A stretch of DNA of 6,897 nt from Hyphomicrobiales bacterium (GCA_015655535.1 JAATEW010000345.1:1-6897); one strand, 5' to 3'; positions 1 to 5,207 are shown, numbered from the stretch's first letter. The notes: generated by a model not told the origin, from the letters alone. A program made the numbers and translations.

Positions 1-1104
1 AACATATGGGGGCCGAAACGGCTCGAAAAGCTCAAGGCCTCGCCCCTGGTGCAGGACGTCGCCAGCGATCAGCAGACCGGAAGCCCGACACTGATGATCG
101 ACATAGACCGCGATGCCGCGGCGCGATTGGGCGTCAATATCGCAGCCATTCAGCAGACCCTGTCCTTCGCCTATGGGCAGGCCTATGTCACCCAGATCTA
201 TGCGCCGCTGAATACATATCATGTGGTGATCGAGGTTGAACCGCGCTTTCAACAGGACGTCACGGCGCTCAGCCAGCTCTACGTGCATGGTGCCGGCTCA
301 TCCATGGTGCCGGTCAGCCAATTCGCCAAGCTGAAGCCCGTTCCCGGCACGATCGCGGTCAATCATCAAGGCCAATTCCCGGCTGTGACTCTGTCGTTCA
401 ATCTCGCGCCCGGCACGGCGCTCAGCCAGGCTGTCGAAGCGATCCAGCAGACCGAATCCTCGATGGACAAGCCAGCCACCCTGCAAACCTCGTTTCAGGG
501 CACCGCGCAGGAATTCCAGCGATCTCTGTCGACGCAGCCGCTTCTGATCGCGGCAGCCCTGTTCGCGGTTTATGTCGTGCTCGGCATTCTTTATGAGAGC
601 TTCATCCATCCGTTCACGATTTTGCTCAGCCTTCCATCGGCCTCGGTCGGCGCGCTCATTTCCTTGAAGATATTTGGCTTCGATCTCAGCATGATGGCGA
701 TCATCGGCCTCATCATGCTGATCGGCATCGTGAAGAAAAACGCGATCATGATGATCGACTTCGCCTTGCAGCGCGAAAGGTTCGACGGGCTCAGCCCGGA
801 AGAGTCGATCTATGAAGCCTGCATATTGCGTTTCCGTCCGATTATGATGACGACGATGGCGGCTCTTCTCGGCACTTTGCCGATCGCGCTTGGCATAGGT
901 ACAGGTGCCGATCTCCGCCAGCCGCTCGGCATCTCGGTCGTCGGCGGTTTGATCGTGTCGCAAGCCCTGACGCTTTTTACGACGCCGGTCACCTATCTTT
1001 ATATGGATAAGCTCAATCAGTGGCTCGGCCGCAAGCGCAAAGCCGCAGAACCGGCGCCGCGTGAACCCGCGCTGCCTGCTCATTCGGCGGATAAAGCGGC
1101 CTAA
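1..1104 (+). CDS. RND (HAE1) multidrug efflux transporter permease, MdtB/MdtC-like, C-terminal part (5' truncated)
   Basis: Inner-membrane proton-driven pump subunit that would work with a periplasmic adaptor and an outer-membrane channel to expel drugs or other amphiphiles. The frame is open from base 1, so the start and roughly the first two thirds (family length is about 1,030-1,050 residues) lie to the left; 367 residues are visible. Residues 1-175 are periplasmic porter and docking domain sequence. After that come five hydrophobic spans, TM8 to TM12. The conserved HAE1 stretch IGIVKKNAIMMIDFA lies at about residues 241-255, followed by RFRPIMMTT at about 277-285 and a GTGADLRQPLGISVVGG segment at about 300-316. 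The charged tail after TM12 (GRKRKAAEPAPREP) is normal for the family. The RFRPIMMTT and RQPLGI wording resembles MdtB/MdtC more than AcrB, but which of the two cannot be decided from this part. The following hydrolase gene is 86 bp away with its own promoter, so co-transcription is not required. Confidence 0.95.
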   Translation, partial: NIWGPKRLEKLKASPLVQDVASDQQTGSPTLMIDIDRDAAARLGVNIAAIQQTLSFAYGQAYVTQIYAPLNTYHVVIEVEPRFQQDVTALSQLYVHGAGSSMVPVSQFAKLKPVPGTIAVNHQGQFPAVTLSFNLAPGTALSQAVEAIQQTESSMDKPATLQTSFQGTAQEFQRSLSTQPLLIAAALFAVYVVLGILYESFIHPFTILLSLPSASVGALISLKIFGFDLSMMAIIGLIMLIGIVKKNAIMMIDFALQRERFDGLSPEESIYEACILRFRPIMMTTMAALLGTLPIALGIGTGADLRQPLGISVVGGLIVSQALTLFTTPVTYLYMDKLNQWLGRKRKAAEPAPREPALPAHSADKAA

Positions 1105-1118
1105 CGATCTTCGTCAAT

Positions 1119-1146
1119 TTGTCACTATTCTTGCCTTAAAGATAAA
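1119..1146 (+). promoter_or_regulatory. putative sigma-70 type promoter of the hydrolase gene
   Basis: TTGTCA at 1119-1124 differs at one position from the TTGACA -35 consensus. It is followed after 16 bp by GATAAA at 1141-1146, a 4/6 match to TATAAT. Transcription would begin near 1153, giving a leader of about 38 nt with the ribosome binding site inside it. The position supports the ATG at 1191 as start, because the alternative ATG at 1146 would lie in the -10 box. Judged by eye only. Confidence 0.4.
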
Positions 1147-1180
1147 TGGATTTCGCGCGGAATGCGCCACTTCAAAATCC

Positions 1181-1184
1181 GGAG
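1181..1184 (+). promoter_or_regulatory. ribosome binding site that decides the hydrolase start
   Basis: GGAG six bases before ATG 1191. The in-frame upstream ATG at 1146 has no comparable site, and its extra 15 residues would precede the Tat signal with no family precedent that I know. Confidence 0.7.
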
Positions 1185-1190
1185 AAACAC

Positions 1191-2219
1191 ATGACCCTCG
1201 ATGCGCTCATGTCCGATTTCATTGGCTTGAAGCAGATGTTTCCGGCTCTGTCACGCCGCCGCTTCATGACCGGCTCCGCCGCGGCTGCTGCGGGCTATAC
1301 GCTTGCTGCGGGTCCCGTCCGCGCCGATGTGATCCACACCGATACGCAGGGCCTCACAGCCGGCGATGCCACGATCAAAATCGGCGATGCGGAGATGCCC
1401 GCCTATTTCGCCAAGCCCGCATCGGGCGGCCCGGCGCCGGTCATCCTCGTCGCAATGGAGGTCTTCGGCCTGCATGAACATATCAAGGATGTTGTGCGGC
1501 GGATCGGCAAGCTCGGCGCCTTTGCCGTCGCGCCGGACTATTATTTCCGCAAGAGCGACCTCACCAAGGTCACCGACATGCAGCAACTCTTTCCTTTGGT
1601 GAACAGCAAGCCGGACACCGAGCTTTTTTCCGATCTCGACGCGACCGTTGCCTGGGCCAAATCGCAAGGCGGCGACACGGACCGCCTCGGCATTATTGGC
1701 TTTTGCCGCGGCGGCCGGACGGTGTGGCTCTATGCGACTCATAATGCGGCGCTGAAAGCGGGCGTCGCCTTCTACGGCAGCCTGATGGACCCAGCGTCCG
1801 CCGCCATGCCGAAGAATGCCTATCAGCTTGCGACGGAGGTGAAAGCGCCCGTACTCGGACTCTATGGCGCCGAGGATACGGGCATCACGCCCGAGCAGGT
1901 CGAGCGCATGAAAGCGGCTTTACAAGCAGCCGGTAAGACCGCCGAATTCAAAATCTATCCTGGCGCACCGCATGGGTTTTATGCGGATTACCGGCCGAGC
2001 TATCGCAAAGACGCGGCCGATGATGCCTGGAAAGAGATGCAGGCCTGGTTCAAACCTATGGCGTCCTTGGCTGAGCCTCAGCGTCGCGGGCGGCTGTATA
2101 AATCAGTGCCACGCCGGAACCGGCGGCGACGGCCAGCCATAGAACGACGAGCAGGTCCGGTGAAAGAGGGATCATTGGACTTTGCCTTGATTGAGTCTGG
2201 CCCGGCCAAGCGAGCTTGA
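1191..2219 (+). CDS. Tat-exported dienelactone hydrolase family protein, 3' end apparently frameshifted
   Basis: Alpha/beta-hydrolase of the dienelactone hydrolase (carboxymethylenebutenolidase-like) family; the physiological substrate is unknown. With the start at 1191 the open frame is 342 residues. Residues 21-28 (SRRRFMTG) form a twin-arginine motif, followed by an Ala-rich hydrophobic stretch and a likely cleavage after GPVRA (residue 45), so the enzyme should be exported folded to the periplasm. The catalytic set is visible: Glu90 in AMEVFG, nucleophile Cys172 in GFCRGGR, Asp229 in GAEDT and His261 in GAPHGF. Spacing resembles that of the known enzyme. The fold ends at about residue 288 (QAWFK). 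The remaining ~53 residues are Arg/Pro-rich and unlike the family. One added A at the AAA of 2052-2054 would give WFKTYGVLG and a TGA at 2072-2074, a normal family end. I therefore infer a single-base deletion, real or from sequencing. The enzyme core is intact, so activity may be kept. Confidence 0.9.
   Translation: MTLDALMSDFIGLKQMFPALSRRRFMTGSAAAAAGYTLAAGPVRADVIHTDTQGLTAGDATIKIGDAEMPAYFAKPASGGPAPVILVAMEVFGLHEHIKDVVRRIGKLGAFAVAPDYYFRKSDLTKVTDMQQLFPLVNSKPDTELFSDLDATVAWAKSQGGDTDRLGIIGFCRGGRTVWLYATHNAALKAGVAFYGSLMDPASAAMPKNAYQLATEVKAPVLGLYGAEDTGITPEQVERMKAALQAAGKTAEFKIYPGAPHGFYADYRPSYRKDAADDAWKEMQAWFKPMASLAEPQRRGRLYKSVPRRNRRRRPAIERRAGPVKEGSLDFALIESGPAKRA
2056..2175 (-). CDS. tentative 39-residue hydrophobic small protein, antisense to the hydrolase tail
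   Basis: The reverse strand carries ATG at 2175-2173 and TAG at 2058-2056. The product begins MIPLSPDLLVVLWLAVAAGS and continues GVALIYTAARDAEAQPRTP, which would be one membrane span (about residues 8-27) with a charged C-terminus. Third codon positions are moderately GC-rich. A weak AAGG lies nine bases before the ATG. It covers almost exactly the part of the hydrolase frame that looks non-coding in the sense direction, so the overlap is less of an objection than usual. No family is recognised and chance cannot be excluded. Confidence 0.25.
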   Translation of the reverse strand: MIPLSPDLLVVLWLAVAAGSGVALIYTAARDAEAQPRTP

Positions 2220-2414
2220 GACTGCGAATCACCACAAAGGCTATTTCGCGTCGCCCCTCATTTGAGGGAGATAAAACGGCTTTCCTTTGGCGTTTACTTT
2301 AAGGCTGAAGTCTTAGGTTGAGTTCAATCGCCGCATCGCTGAGTGGAACCGCGCAACGTCATCATCGCGTAACAAAAAGTGCTCTTTTACCGGAGTTGTT
2401 TCAGCACGAATTCT
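2220..2414. other. intergenic stretch without a recognisable gene
   Basis: Together with the frameshifted hydrolase tail (from 2075) and the spacer up to 2533, this makes a gene-poor region of roughly 450 bp. It holds a small inverted repeat, CCCTCA-TT-TGAGGG (2255-2268), and ends in the strong terminator at 2415-2447. No ORF here has convincing composition or a ribosome binding site. It could be a long 3' untranslated region of the hydrolase or could encode a small RNA ending at the terminator. No clear promoter was found inside it. Confidence 0.4.
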
Positions 2415-2447
2415 GCCGCCCGCGTTACGCGCGGGCGGCTTTTTATT
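2415..2447 (+). terminator. strong rho-independent terminator
   Basis: A perfect 10-bp GC-rich stem, GCCGCCCGCG (2415-2424) with CGCGGGCGGC (2430-2439), and a 5-nt loop TTACG, followed directly by TTTTTATT. The T tract lies only on the plus-strand side, so it stops rightward transcription. It would terminate either the hydrolase transcript, about 195 nt after its open-frame stop and 341 nt after the inferred ancestral stop, or an undetected small RNA just upstream. Confidence 0.9.
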
Positions 2448-2533
2448 ACTTGTCATAACGACGAAACACGAAGGGGGGATGAGACGAGCGGAACTCTGGC
2501 CAAGATGTCTTCGCGAACAGGGAAGAACGTTCG

Positions 2534-2893
2534 ATGACCCATTCCACCGAAACCGATCCCGTGATCTGCCTGATCGAGGCTTTCTGGTCGGCAGAAGACG
2601 AACGCATGAGAGCCAATCGCAAACAGAAAGAATCTTTCTTCTCGACCCCGCTTCAGGAAGAATATTCCGAAGCCTTGCGCCGGAAGGAAGCCGTCTTTCA
2701 AGTGCTCTCGTCGGCCACACCCTTGTCGCGGCGTGGCGCCATCGAGATGCTGAGCGTCGCGCTATCGGAGGTTCATTCCCACCGCCTGCCGACGCACGAG
2801 CATCACTCGCCTTCCGTTTGCCACCCCTATGCGATCGAGGTCTTACATAGGGTGCGCGACTTTCTCGAAAGCAGCGGCGGCCATGAGGCTTAG
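2534..2893 (+). CDS. uncharacterised small cytoplasmic protein (119 aa)
   Basis: Not recognised. The product is soluble, with no signal peptide or membrane span, and is predicted mainly helical. Residues 10-60 are strongly charged (EAFWSAEDERMRANRKQK, then EEYSEALRRKEAVF). The second half is His-rich (HSHRLPTHEHHSPSVCH, about residues 80-96) and ends in a helix IEVLHRVRDFLESS. The His cluster with one Cys could bind metal, but that is speculation. The start at ATG 2534 has GGAAG at 2521-2525 in front of it. The competing overlapping frame from 2479 is Arg/Pro-rich and looks non-coding. The gene follows the terminator at 2415-2447, so it is probably a separate transcription unit. Its stop TAG coincides with the first bases of a dispersed repeat. 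Confidence 0.65.
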   Translation: MTHSTETDPVICLIEAFWSAEDERMRANRKQKESFFSTPLQEEYSEALRRKEAVFQVLSSATPLSRRGAIEMLSVALSEVHSHRLPTHEHHSPSVCHPYAIEVLHRVRDFLESSGGHEA

Positions 2894-2965
2894 AGCCTAT
2901 CCCGAAGAGCTGGCTTGGCTTTTCCGATAAGACGCACGTTAAAGCAAGAGCTTAGCACGGATTCG
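2891..2965. repeat. degenerate dispersed intergenic repeat of the Hyphomicrobiales type
   Basis: The segment begins TAGAGCCTATCCCGAAGAGC and continues with GCTTTTCCGATAAGACGC and a GTTAAAGCAAGAGCTTAG stretch. From memory this has the wording of abundant short intergenic repeats in Hyphomicrobiales genomes, which carry a TCCCGAAAAG / CTTTTCGGGAT stem followed by a tail with AAACAAGAGCTTAGAGC. Here the arms at 2898-2910 and 2918-2929 pair imperfectly, so the copy seems old. The class assignment is an inference from recall and no search was possible. A short CTTCG-GCT-CGAAG hairpin follows at 2968-2980. Confidence 0.45.
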
Positions 2966-3122
2966 CACTTCGGCTCGAAGCGATGGTGGCAAGCCTGCGC
3001 GACAGCGTCCGGCCTTAGGGCCTAGTTTCGCTTTTGCGCGATTTCTTATATCGTCGGCGAGACCCCTCCCCGCTGCGACCAGGCGTCAGGTCAAGGCACG
3101 CTTTCCAAAGGAACGACAAAAA

Positions 3123-3338
3123 ATGAGCAAGCTGGAAAGGCCTCGCGAAATCATCGAGTTTTGCTTGAAGCCCCTCAATCTGCCGACGACATCCGAGGAA
3201 TATAAAGAGGTCTATCGCCGTCTCGAACATGTCATCAAGACGTTCCAGCTCGCGGTGAAGAAAAGCGAGCCCGTCGCCGTCGATTTTTCGGAGATGAAGA
3301 CGATTACGATCAACGAAGCCGCGCATGGTGACGATTGA
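3123..3338 (+). CDS. uncharacterised small cytoplasmic protein (71 aa)
   Basis: Not recognised. ATG 3123 is preceded by AAAGGAA at 3107-3113, a good ribosome binding site with about 10 bases of spacing. The 71-residue product has no signal or membrane span. Residues 7-17 (PREIIEFCLKP) and 24-47 (a charged EEYKEVYRRLEHVIKTF helix) suggest two helices joined by a LNLPTTS turn. The end is acidic (NEAAHGDD). Codon third positions are GC-rich, in line with real coding. It lies 27 bp from the convergent outer-membrane protein gene and about 230 bp after the preceding gene, so it is probably expressed alone. A TTATAT at 3046-3051 could be a -10 box, but no matching -35 is visible. Confidence 0.65.
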   Translation: MSKLERPREIIEFCLKPLNLPTTSEEYKEVYRRLEHVIKTFQLAVKKSEPVAVDFSEMKTITINEAAHGDD

Positions 3339-3365
3339 TCGGCACGGAATAATCGAATCCTGATC

Positions 3366-3980
3366 CTACGGAAGCGGCCCTGGCCCGTAAAAGCCCGGGC
3401 CGCCGTGAATGACTGTGGCGGAGAATCCCATCTTTACATTGTCGTTCACGACGTAATCGAAGCCGACGCCGACAGAGGCCGCTCCTCGCAGATCGGACGA
3501 GCCGGTGAAAAGCCCGTTCACAGCGTTGCTTGCCCCCGTGTAGCCGGTGGCGCCTATCGTTTGCGGTTTTGCGAGAATGCCGCCGACCGTCATATAGGGC
3601 GTGAACTGGCCCATATCGTAGCCGATCATGACATTCGTCGCGGCGATGTCGAAGCCCCTATAGCGGCTATTGCGAAAAACCGATGGCATGTAGCCTGTGG
3701 CGCCCTGGACGCCCACCACGAGATTATTGCTGAACTCGTGATAGTAGCCGAAGTTGGTATCGCCGCCGACGCCGCCCTTCATGCCTCTGCCGGAGCCTGA
3801 AATACCGAAAACCTCGCTGCCGACGTAACCGCCGCTCCACGGAGACGGCACAGGCGATGGCTGCTGCGGGTTCAAGGCGAAGACCGGCAGGCTCGTCGGC
3901 GCAGGCGCGAGTTCGTCGGCTTGCGCGGCGAGGCCAAGTCCGCCAAGCAAGGCAAAAGCGAGAACCGGTTTCAGCAGCAT
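3366..3980 (-). CDS. outer-membrane beta-barrel-like protein (204 aa) with signal peptide
   Basis: The N-terminus MLLKPVLAFALLGGLGLAAQA is a standard Sec signal peptide with likely cleavage after residue 21 (AQA|DE). A Pro/Ala-rich linker (residues 22-48) leads to WSGGYVGSEVFGISG (48-62), which resembles the opening strand of the small porin / Omp25-31-like barrel proteins of alphaproteobacteria. Alternating hydrophobic strands with Gly and aromatic residues follow, for example NLVVGVQGATGY, ATNVMIGYDMGQFTPYMTVGG and AASVGVGFDYVVNDNVKMGFSATVIHGG. Function is likely structural or pore-forming in the outer membrane. The C-terminus GFYGPGPLP lacks the final aromatic residue typical of barrel insertion signals. 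The start has no strong ribosome binding site (GCGACCTGCAC precedes it). A weak promoter, TTGACG / GGTAAA, may lie at 4046-4019 on the minus strand. Confidence 0.8.
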   Translation of the reverse strand: MLLKPVLAFALLGGLGLAAQADELAPAPTSLPVFALNPQQPSPVPSPWSGGYVGSEVFGISGSGRGMKGGVGGDTNFGYYHEFSNNLVVGVQGATGYMPSVFRNSRYRGFDIAATNVMIGYDMGQFTPYMTVGGILAKPQTIGATGYTGASNAVNGLFTGSSDLRGAASVGVGFDYVVNDNVKMGFSATVIHGGPGFYGPGPLP

Positions 3981-4135
3981 GTGCAGGTCGCCATCCGAAT
4001 TGACATCGCCGGAATAGGTTTACCTGACAAAGGATCGCGGCGTCAAAAGGCAGAGCGAAGAACGGCACGGGTCCCTTAAATCACGCGCAATCGTGGACAA
4101 ACCGGTTGCCGAAGGTTGGATGCAAATCCCCAAGC

Positions 4136-4151
4136 CAATCACATGTGATTG
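4136..4151. promoter_or_regulatory. perfect 16-bp palindrome, possible operator
   Basis: CAATCACATGTGATTG is fully self-complementary. It lies about 155-170 bp upstream of the outer-membrane protein start and 60-75 bp beyond the stop of the Gly-rich gene. It contains TCACA and TGTGA half-sites, but in the opposite order to a CRP site and without the central gap, so it is not a standard CRP/FNR box. It could bind a dimeric regulator. A chance palindrome of this length is unlikely at any given place, but function is unproven. Confidence 0.4.
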
Positions 4152-4158
4152 ACAACAG

Positions 4159-4191
4159 ATAGAAGGCCGCCTTCGCAAGGCGGCCTTCTAT
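4159..4191 (-). terminator. 15-bp perfect hairpin, probable terminator of the Gly-rich protein gene
   Basis: ATAGAAGGCCGCCTT (4159-4173) pairs completely with AAGGCGGCCTTCTAT (4177-4191) around a 3-nt loop. On the minus strand the GC-rich core is followed by TTCTATCTGTTGTC, moderately T-rich, and it lies 19 nt after the stop at 4211. The plus-strand side reads GGACGTC and has no T tract, so it is best read as a leftward terminator. Confidence 0.65.
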
Positions 4192-4210
4192 GGACGTCAT
4201 CGCCGCCGTC

Positions 4211-4582
4211 TCAGAAGATGGTGTCGGGATCATAGCCGCAACCGCCATATGGATAATAGGCATATCCATAAGAGTAGTCGCAGCCATAATAGCCGTAACC
4301 AAAGCGACGGAAGCGGTCATGACCAAAGCGACCGACGACATGGCCGCCAGCGAAGGTACCGCCTACATGACTCGGGCCGAAGCCGCCCAAATGGCCGGCG
4401 CCCATGTTGCCGAATTGGCCTCCGCTGAAGCCGCCGAAACCGCCGCCAAAATGGCCGCCTCCCATTCCACCGCCAAAGCCTCCACCATGACCGGCGCCAC
4501 CTCGGGCGAAAGCGCTCGTCGTCGCCGGCACGCAGCCAAGCGCGACCGTTGTGACAAAAGCGATAAGCGTTTTATGGAGCAT
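4211..4582 (-). CDS. Gly-rich exported protein (123 aa) with Tyr/Gly tail
   Basis: The N-terminal MLHKTLIAFVTTVALG is hydrophobic with one Lys. A signal peptidase I site is likely after SAFA (residue 26). The mature protein starts RGGAGHGGGFGGG. Residues 27-80 are a low-complexity Gly/Phe/His region with repeated GGGF/GGHF units. Residues 84-96 are basic (GRFGHDRFRRFGY) and the end is Tyr-rich with two Cys (Cys101, Cys115). Such proteins are common and uncharacterised in Hyphomicrobiales, and a periplasmic or surface role is likely. A Cys at residue 17 (ALGC) only loosely resembles a lipobox. The start has a strong ribosome binding site, AAAGGAGAG at 4595-4587, four bases before ATG. A stress-type promoter lies upstream and a hairpin terminator downstream, so it forms a complete single-gene unit. 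The long Ala-rich plus-strand frame opposite it is a mirror of the GGC/GCC codons. Confidence 0.8.
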   Translation of the reverse strand: MLHKTLIAFVTTVALGCVPATTSAFARGGAGHGGGFGGGMGGGHFGGGFGGFSGGQFGNMGAGHLGGFGPSHVGGTFAGGHVVGRFGHDRFRRFGYGYYGCDYSYGYAYYPYGGCGYDPDTIF

Positions 4583-4586
4583 CGAA

Positions 4587-4595
4587 CTCTCCTTT
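4587..4595 (-). promoter_or_regulatory. strong ribosome binding site of the Gly-rich protein gene
   Basis: AAAGGAGAG on the minus strand, four bases before the ATG at 4582. It is the best Shine-Dalgarno match in the window, suggesting high translation. Confidence 0.75.
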
Positions 4596-4621
4596 CAGAA
4601 CATGAATCCGTTCGTGGCGTT

Positions 4622-4647
4622 AACCCTCGTTTCTTGCTGAGTGTTCC
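4622..4647 (-). promoter_or_regulatory. putative EcfG-type (general stress response) promoter of the Gly-rich protein gene
   Basis: On the minus strand GGAAC (4647-4643) is followed after 17 bases by GGTT (4625-4622). The published EcfG/SigT-type consensus in alphaproteobacteria is about GGAAC-N16/17-CGTT, so there is one mismatch (C to G). Transcription would start near 4614, about 30 nt before the ATG at 4582, which fits the ribosome binding site. The -35 element overlaps an inverted repeat, GTGTTC-N9-GAACAC (4641-4661). I saw no second match of this quality elsewhere in the window. Confidence 0.5.
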
Positions 4648-4661
4648 GCGTCGGCGAACAC

Positions 4662-4965
4662 GATTGCGTGTGTGCGAGACGTTCAATTTACGAGGTGTTC
4701 GATGGCAGCACGCAGGGTTGTGCCACGCGCGAACCCTGACAATCGATGTTCCCACCAGACCCATTCCGGATGGCTATGATGCCATGCTTCCATCCGGTCG
4801 TGGTTTTGCTGAATCAGCACACCGAATTTGATGCAGACTTTGCGATCGCCGTGGTCGCATTTGATGGCTGCCGATCATCTCCGCCTCGCGGCGCCGTCAT
4901 TTGGCTGATACCTCTTCCGCTTAAATGCGGCGCGGGCACGCAGCATGTTGGCATCCCACTTGCTC
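4662..4965. other. mostly non-coding stretch between the Gly-rich and small membrane protein genes
   Basis: No well-supported gene lies in this stretch of about 300 bp; the whole gap from 4583 to 4997 is 415 bp. It contains the doubtful minus-strand ORF at 4683-4820 and an inverted repeat CAGGGTT-N12-AACCCTG (4713-4719 with 4732-4738). The plus-strand frame from 4746 to 4970 has no ribosome binding site and poor composition. No tRNA or other RNA gene is recognised. Confidence 0.4.
4683..4820 (-). CDS. doubtful 45-residue His/Trp-rich ORF or gene remnant
   Basis: The minus-strand frame is open from 4874 (just after a TGA at 4877-4875) to TGA at 4685-4683, 63 codons in all. There is no ATG near its beginning. 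A GTG at 4820 would give 45 residues, VLIQQNHDRMEAWHHSHPEW followed by VWWEHRLSGFARG and a TTLRAAIEHLVN end. The upstream part in the same frame reads IKCDHGDRKVCIKFG. Codon use is reasonable and the amino-acid mix is protein-like, but no ribosome binding site precedes the GTG. It may be a small gene, the decayed 3' end of an older gene, or chance. Confidence 0.2.
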   Translation of the reverse strand: MLIQQNHDRMEAWHHSHPEWVWWEHRLSGFARGTTLRAAIEHLVN

Positions 4966-4971
4966 CATAAT
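4966..4971 (+). promoter_or_regulatory. possible -10 box of the small membrane protein gene
   Basis: CATAAT matches TATAAT at five of six positions and would place the transcript start near 4978, about 20 nt before ATG 4998. No good -35 is present at the right spacing (GCATGT at 4943-4948), so this is weak. Confidence 0.25.
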
Positions 4972-4997
4972 TGGATTGTTATTTTTCGGAGATTGCC

Positions 4998-5207
4998 ATG
5001 CCAACCAATTTACCGGCGCAACCTTGGCCGTGTGCGGCTCATGCGACGCAGCTCAGGCGCGAAAGCGATACTGAGGCGGAACTCTTCGTCGTGCTTTGCT
5101 TCGCGCTCTCGCCCTTGGCGGTTTTCCTCGCCCTGCTTTTTCTCGCCACACCGGATCAGGTCGCGGCCGCCTATATTTGCAGCGAAGAGCAATGCATGGC
5201 GCCGTAA
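4998..5207 (+). CDS. small single-span membrane protein (69 aa), unknown function
   Basis: Not recognised. ATG 4998 has GGAGA at 4988-4992, five bases upstream, and is preferred over the earlier TTG at 4971. Residues 1-28 are polar (MPTNLPAQPWPCAAHATQLR, then ESDTEAE). Residues 29-50 form one hydrophobic span (LFVVLCFALSPLAVFLALLFLA). A short tail TPDQVAAAYICSEEQCMAP carries two Cys spaced CX4C. With few positive charges on either side of the span, topology is unclear; the Arg pair at residues 20-21 suggests the N-terminus is cytoplasmic and the Cys tail periplasmic, where it could form a disulfide. The glycosyltransferase start is 211 bp downstream, with hairpins between, so co-transcription is uncertain. 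Confidence 0.6.
   Translation: MPTNLPAQPWPCAAHATQLRRESDTEAELFVVLCFALSPLAVFLALLFLATPDQVAAAYICSEEQCMAP

Noticed and set aside
298..1083. Minus-strand open frame of 261 codons opposite the efflux pump
   Set aside because: Arg/Asp/His-rich shadow of a clearly recognised transporter frame.
2479..2850. Alternative plus-strand frame starting directly after AAGGGGGG
   Set aside because: The purine run touches the ATG, too close for a ribosome binding site, and the product is Arg/Pro-rich. The frame from 2534 gives a more protein-like sequence.
4136..4151. CRP or FNR binding site at the palindrome
   Set aside because: The TCACA and TGTGA halves are in the inverse order and have no 6-bp spacer, so it does not fit either consensus.
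4691..4738. LexA box (GTTC-N7-GTTC) or transposon end suggested by GTTC repeats and CAGGGTT / AACCCTG
   Set aside because: GTTC spacing does not fit the alphaproteobacterial LexA box, and no transposase or target-site duplication is present.
4190..4831. Long plus-strand open frame of 213 codons, rich in Ala
   Set aside because: It lies opposite the Gly-rich gene, and its Ala-rich composition is the mirror of GGC/GCC codons. It has no ribosome binding site, and the opposite strand has a signal peptide, strong ribosome binding site, promoter and terminator.
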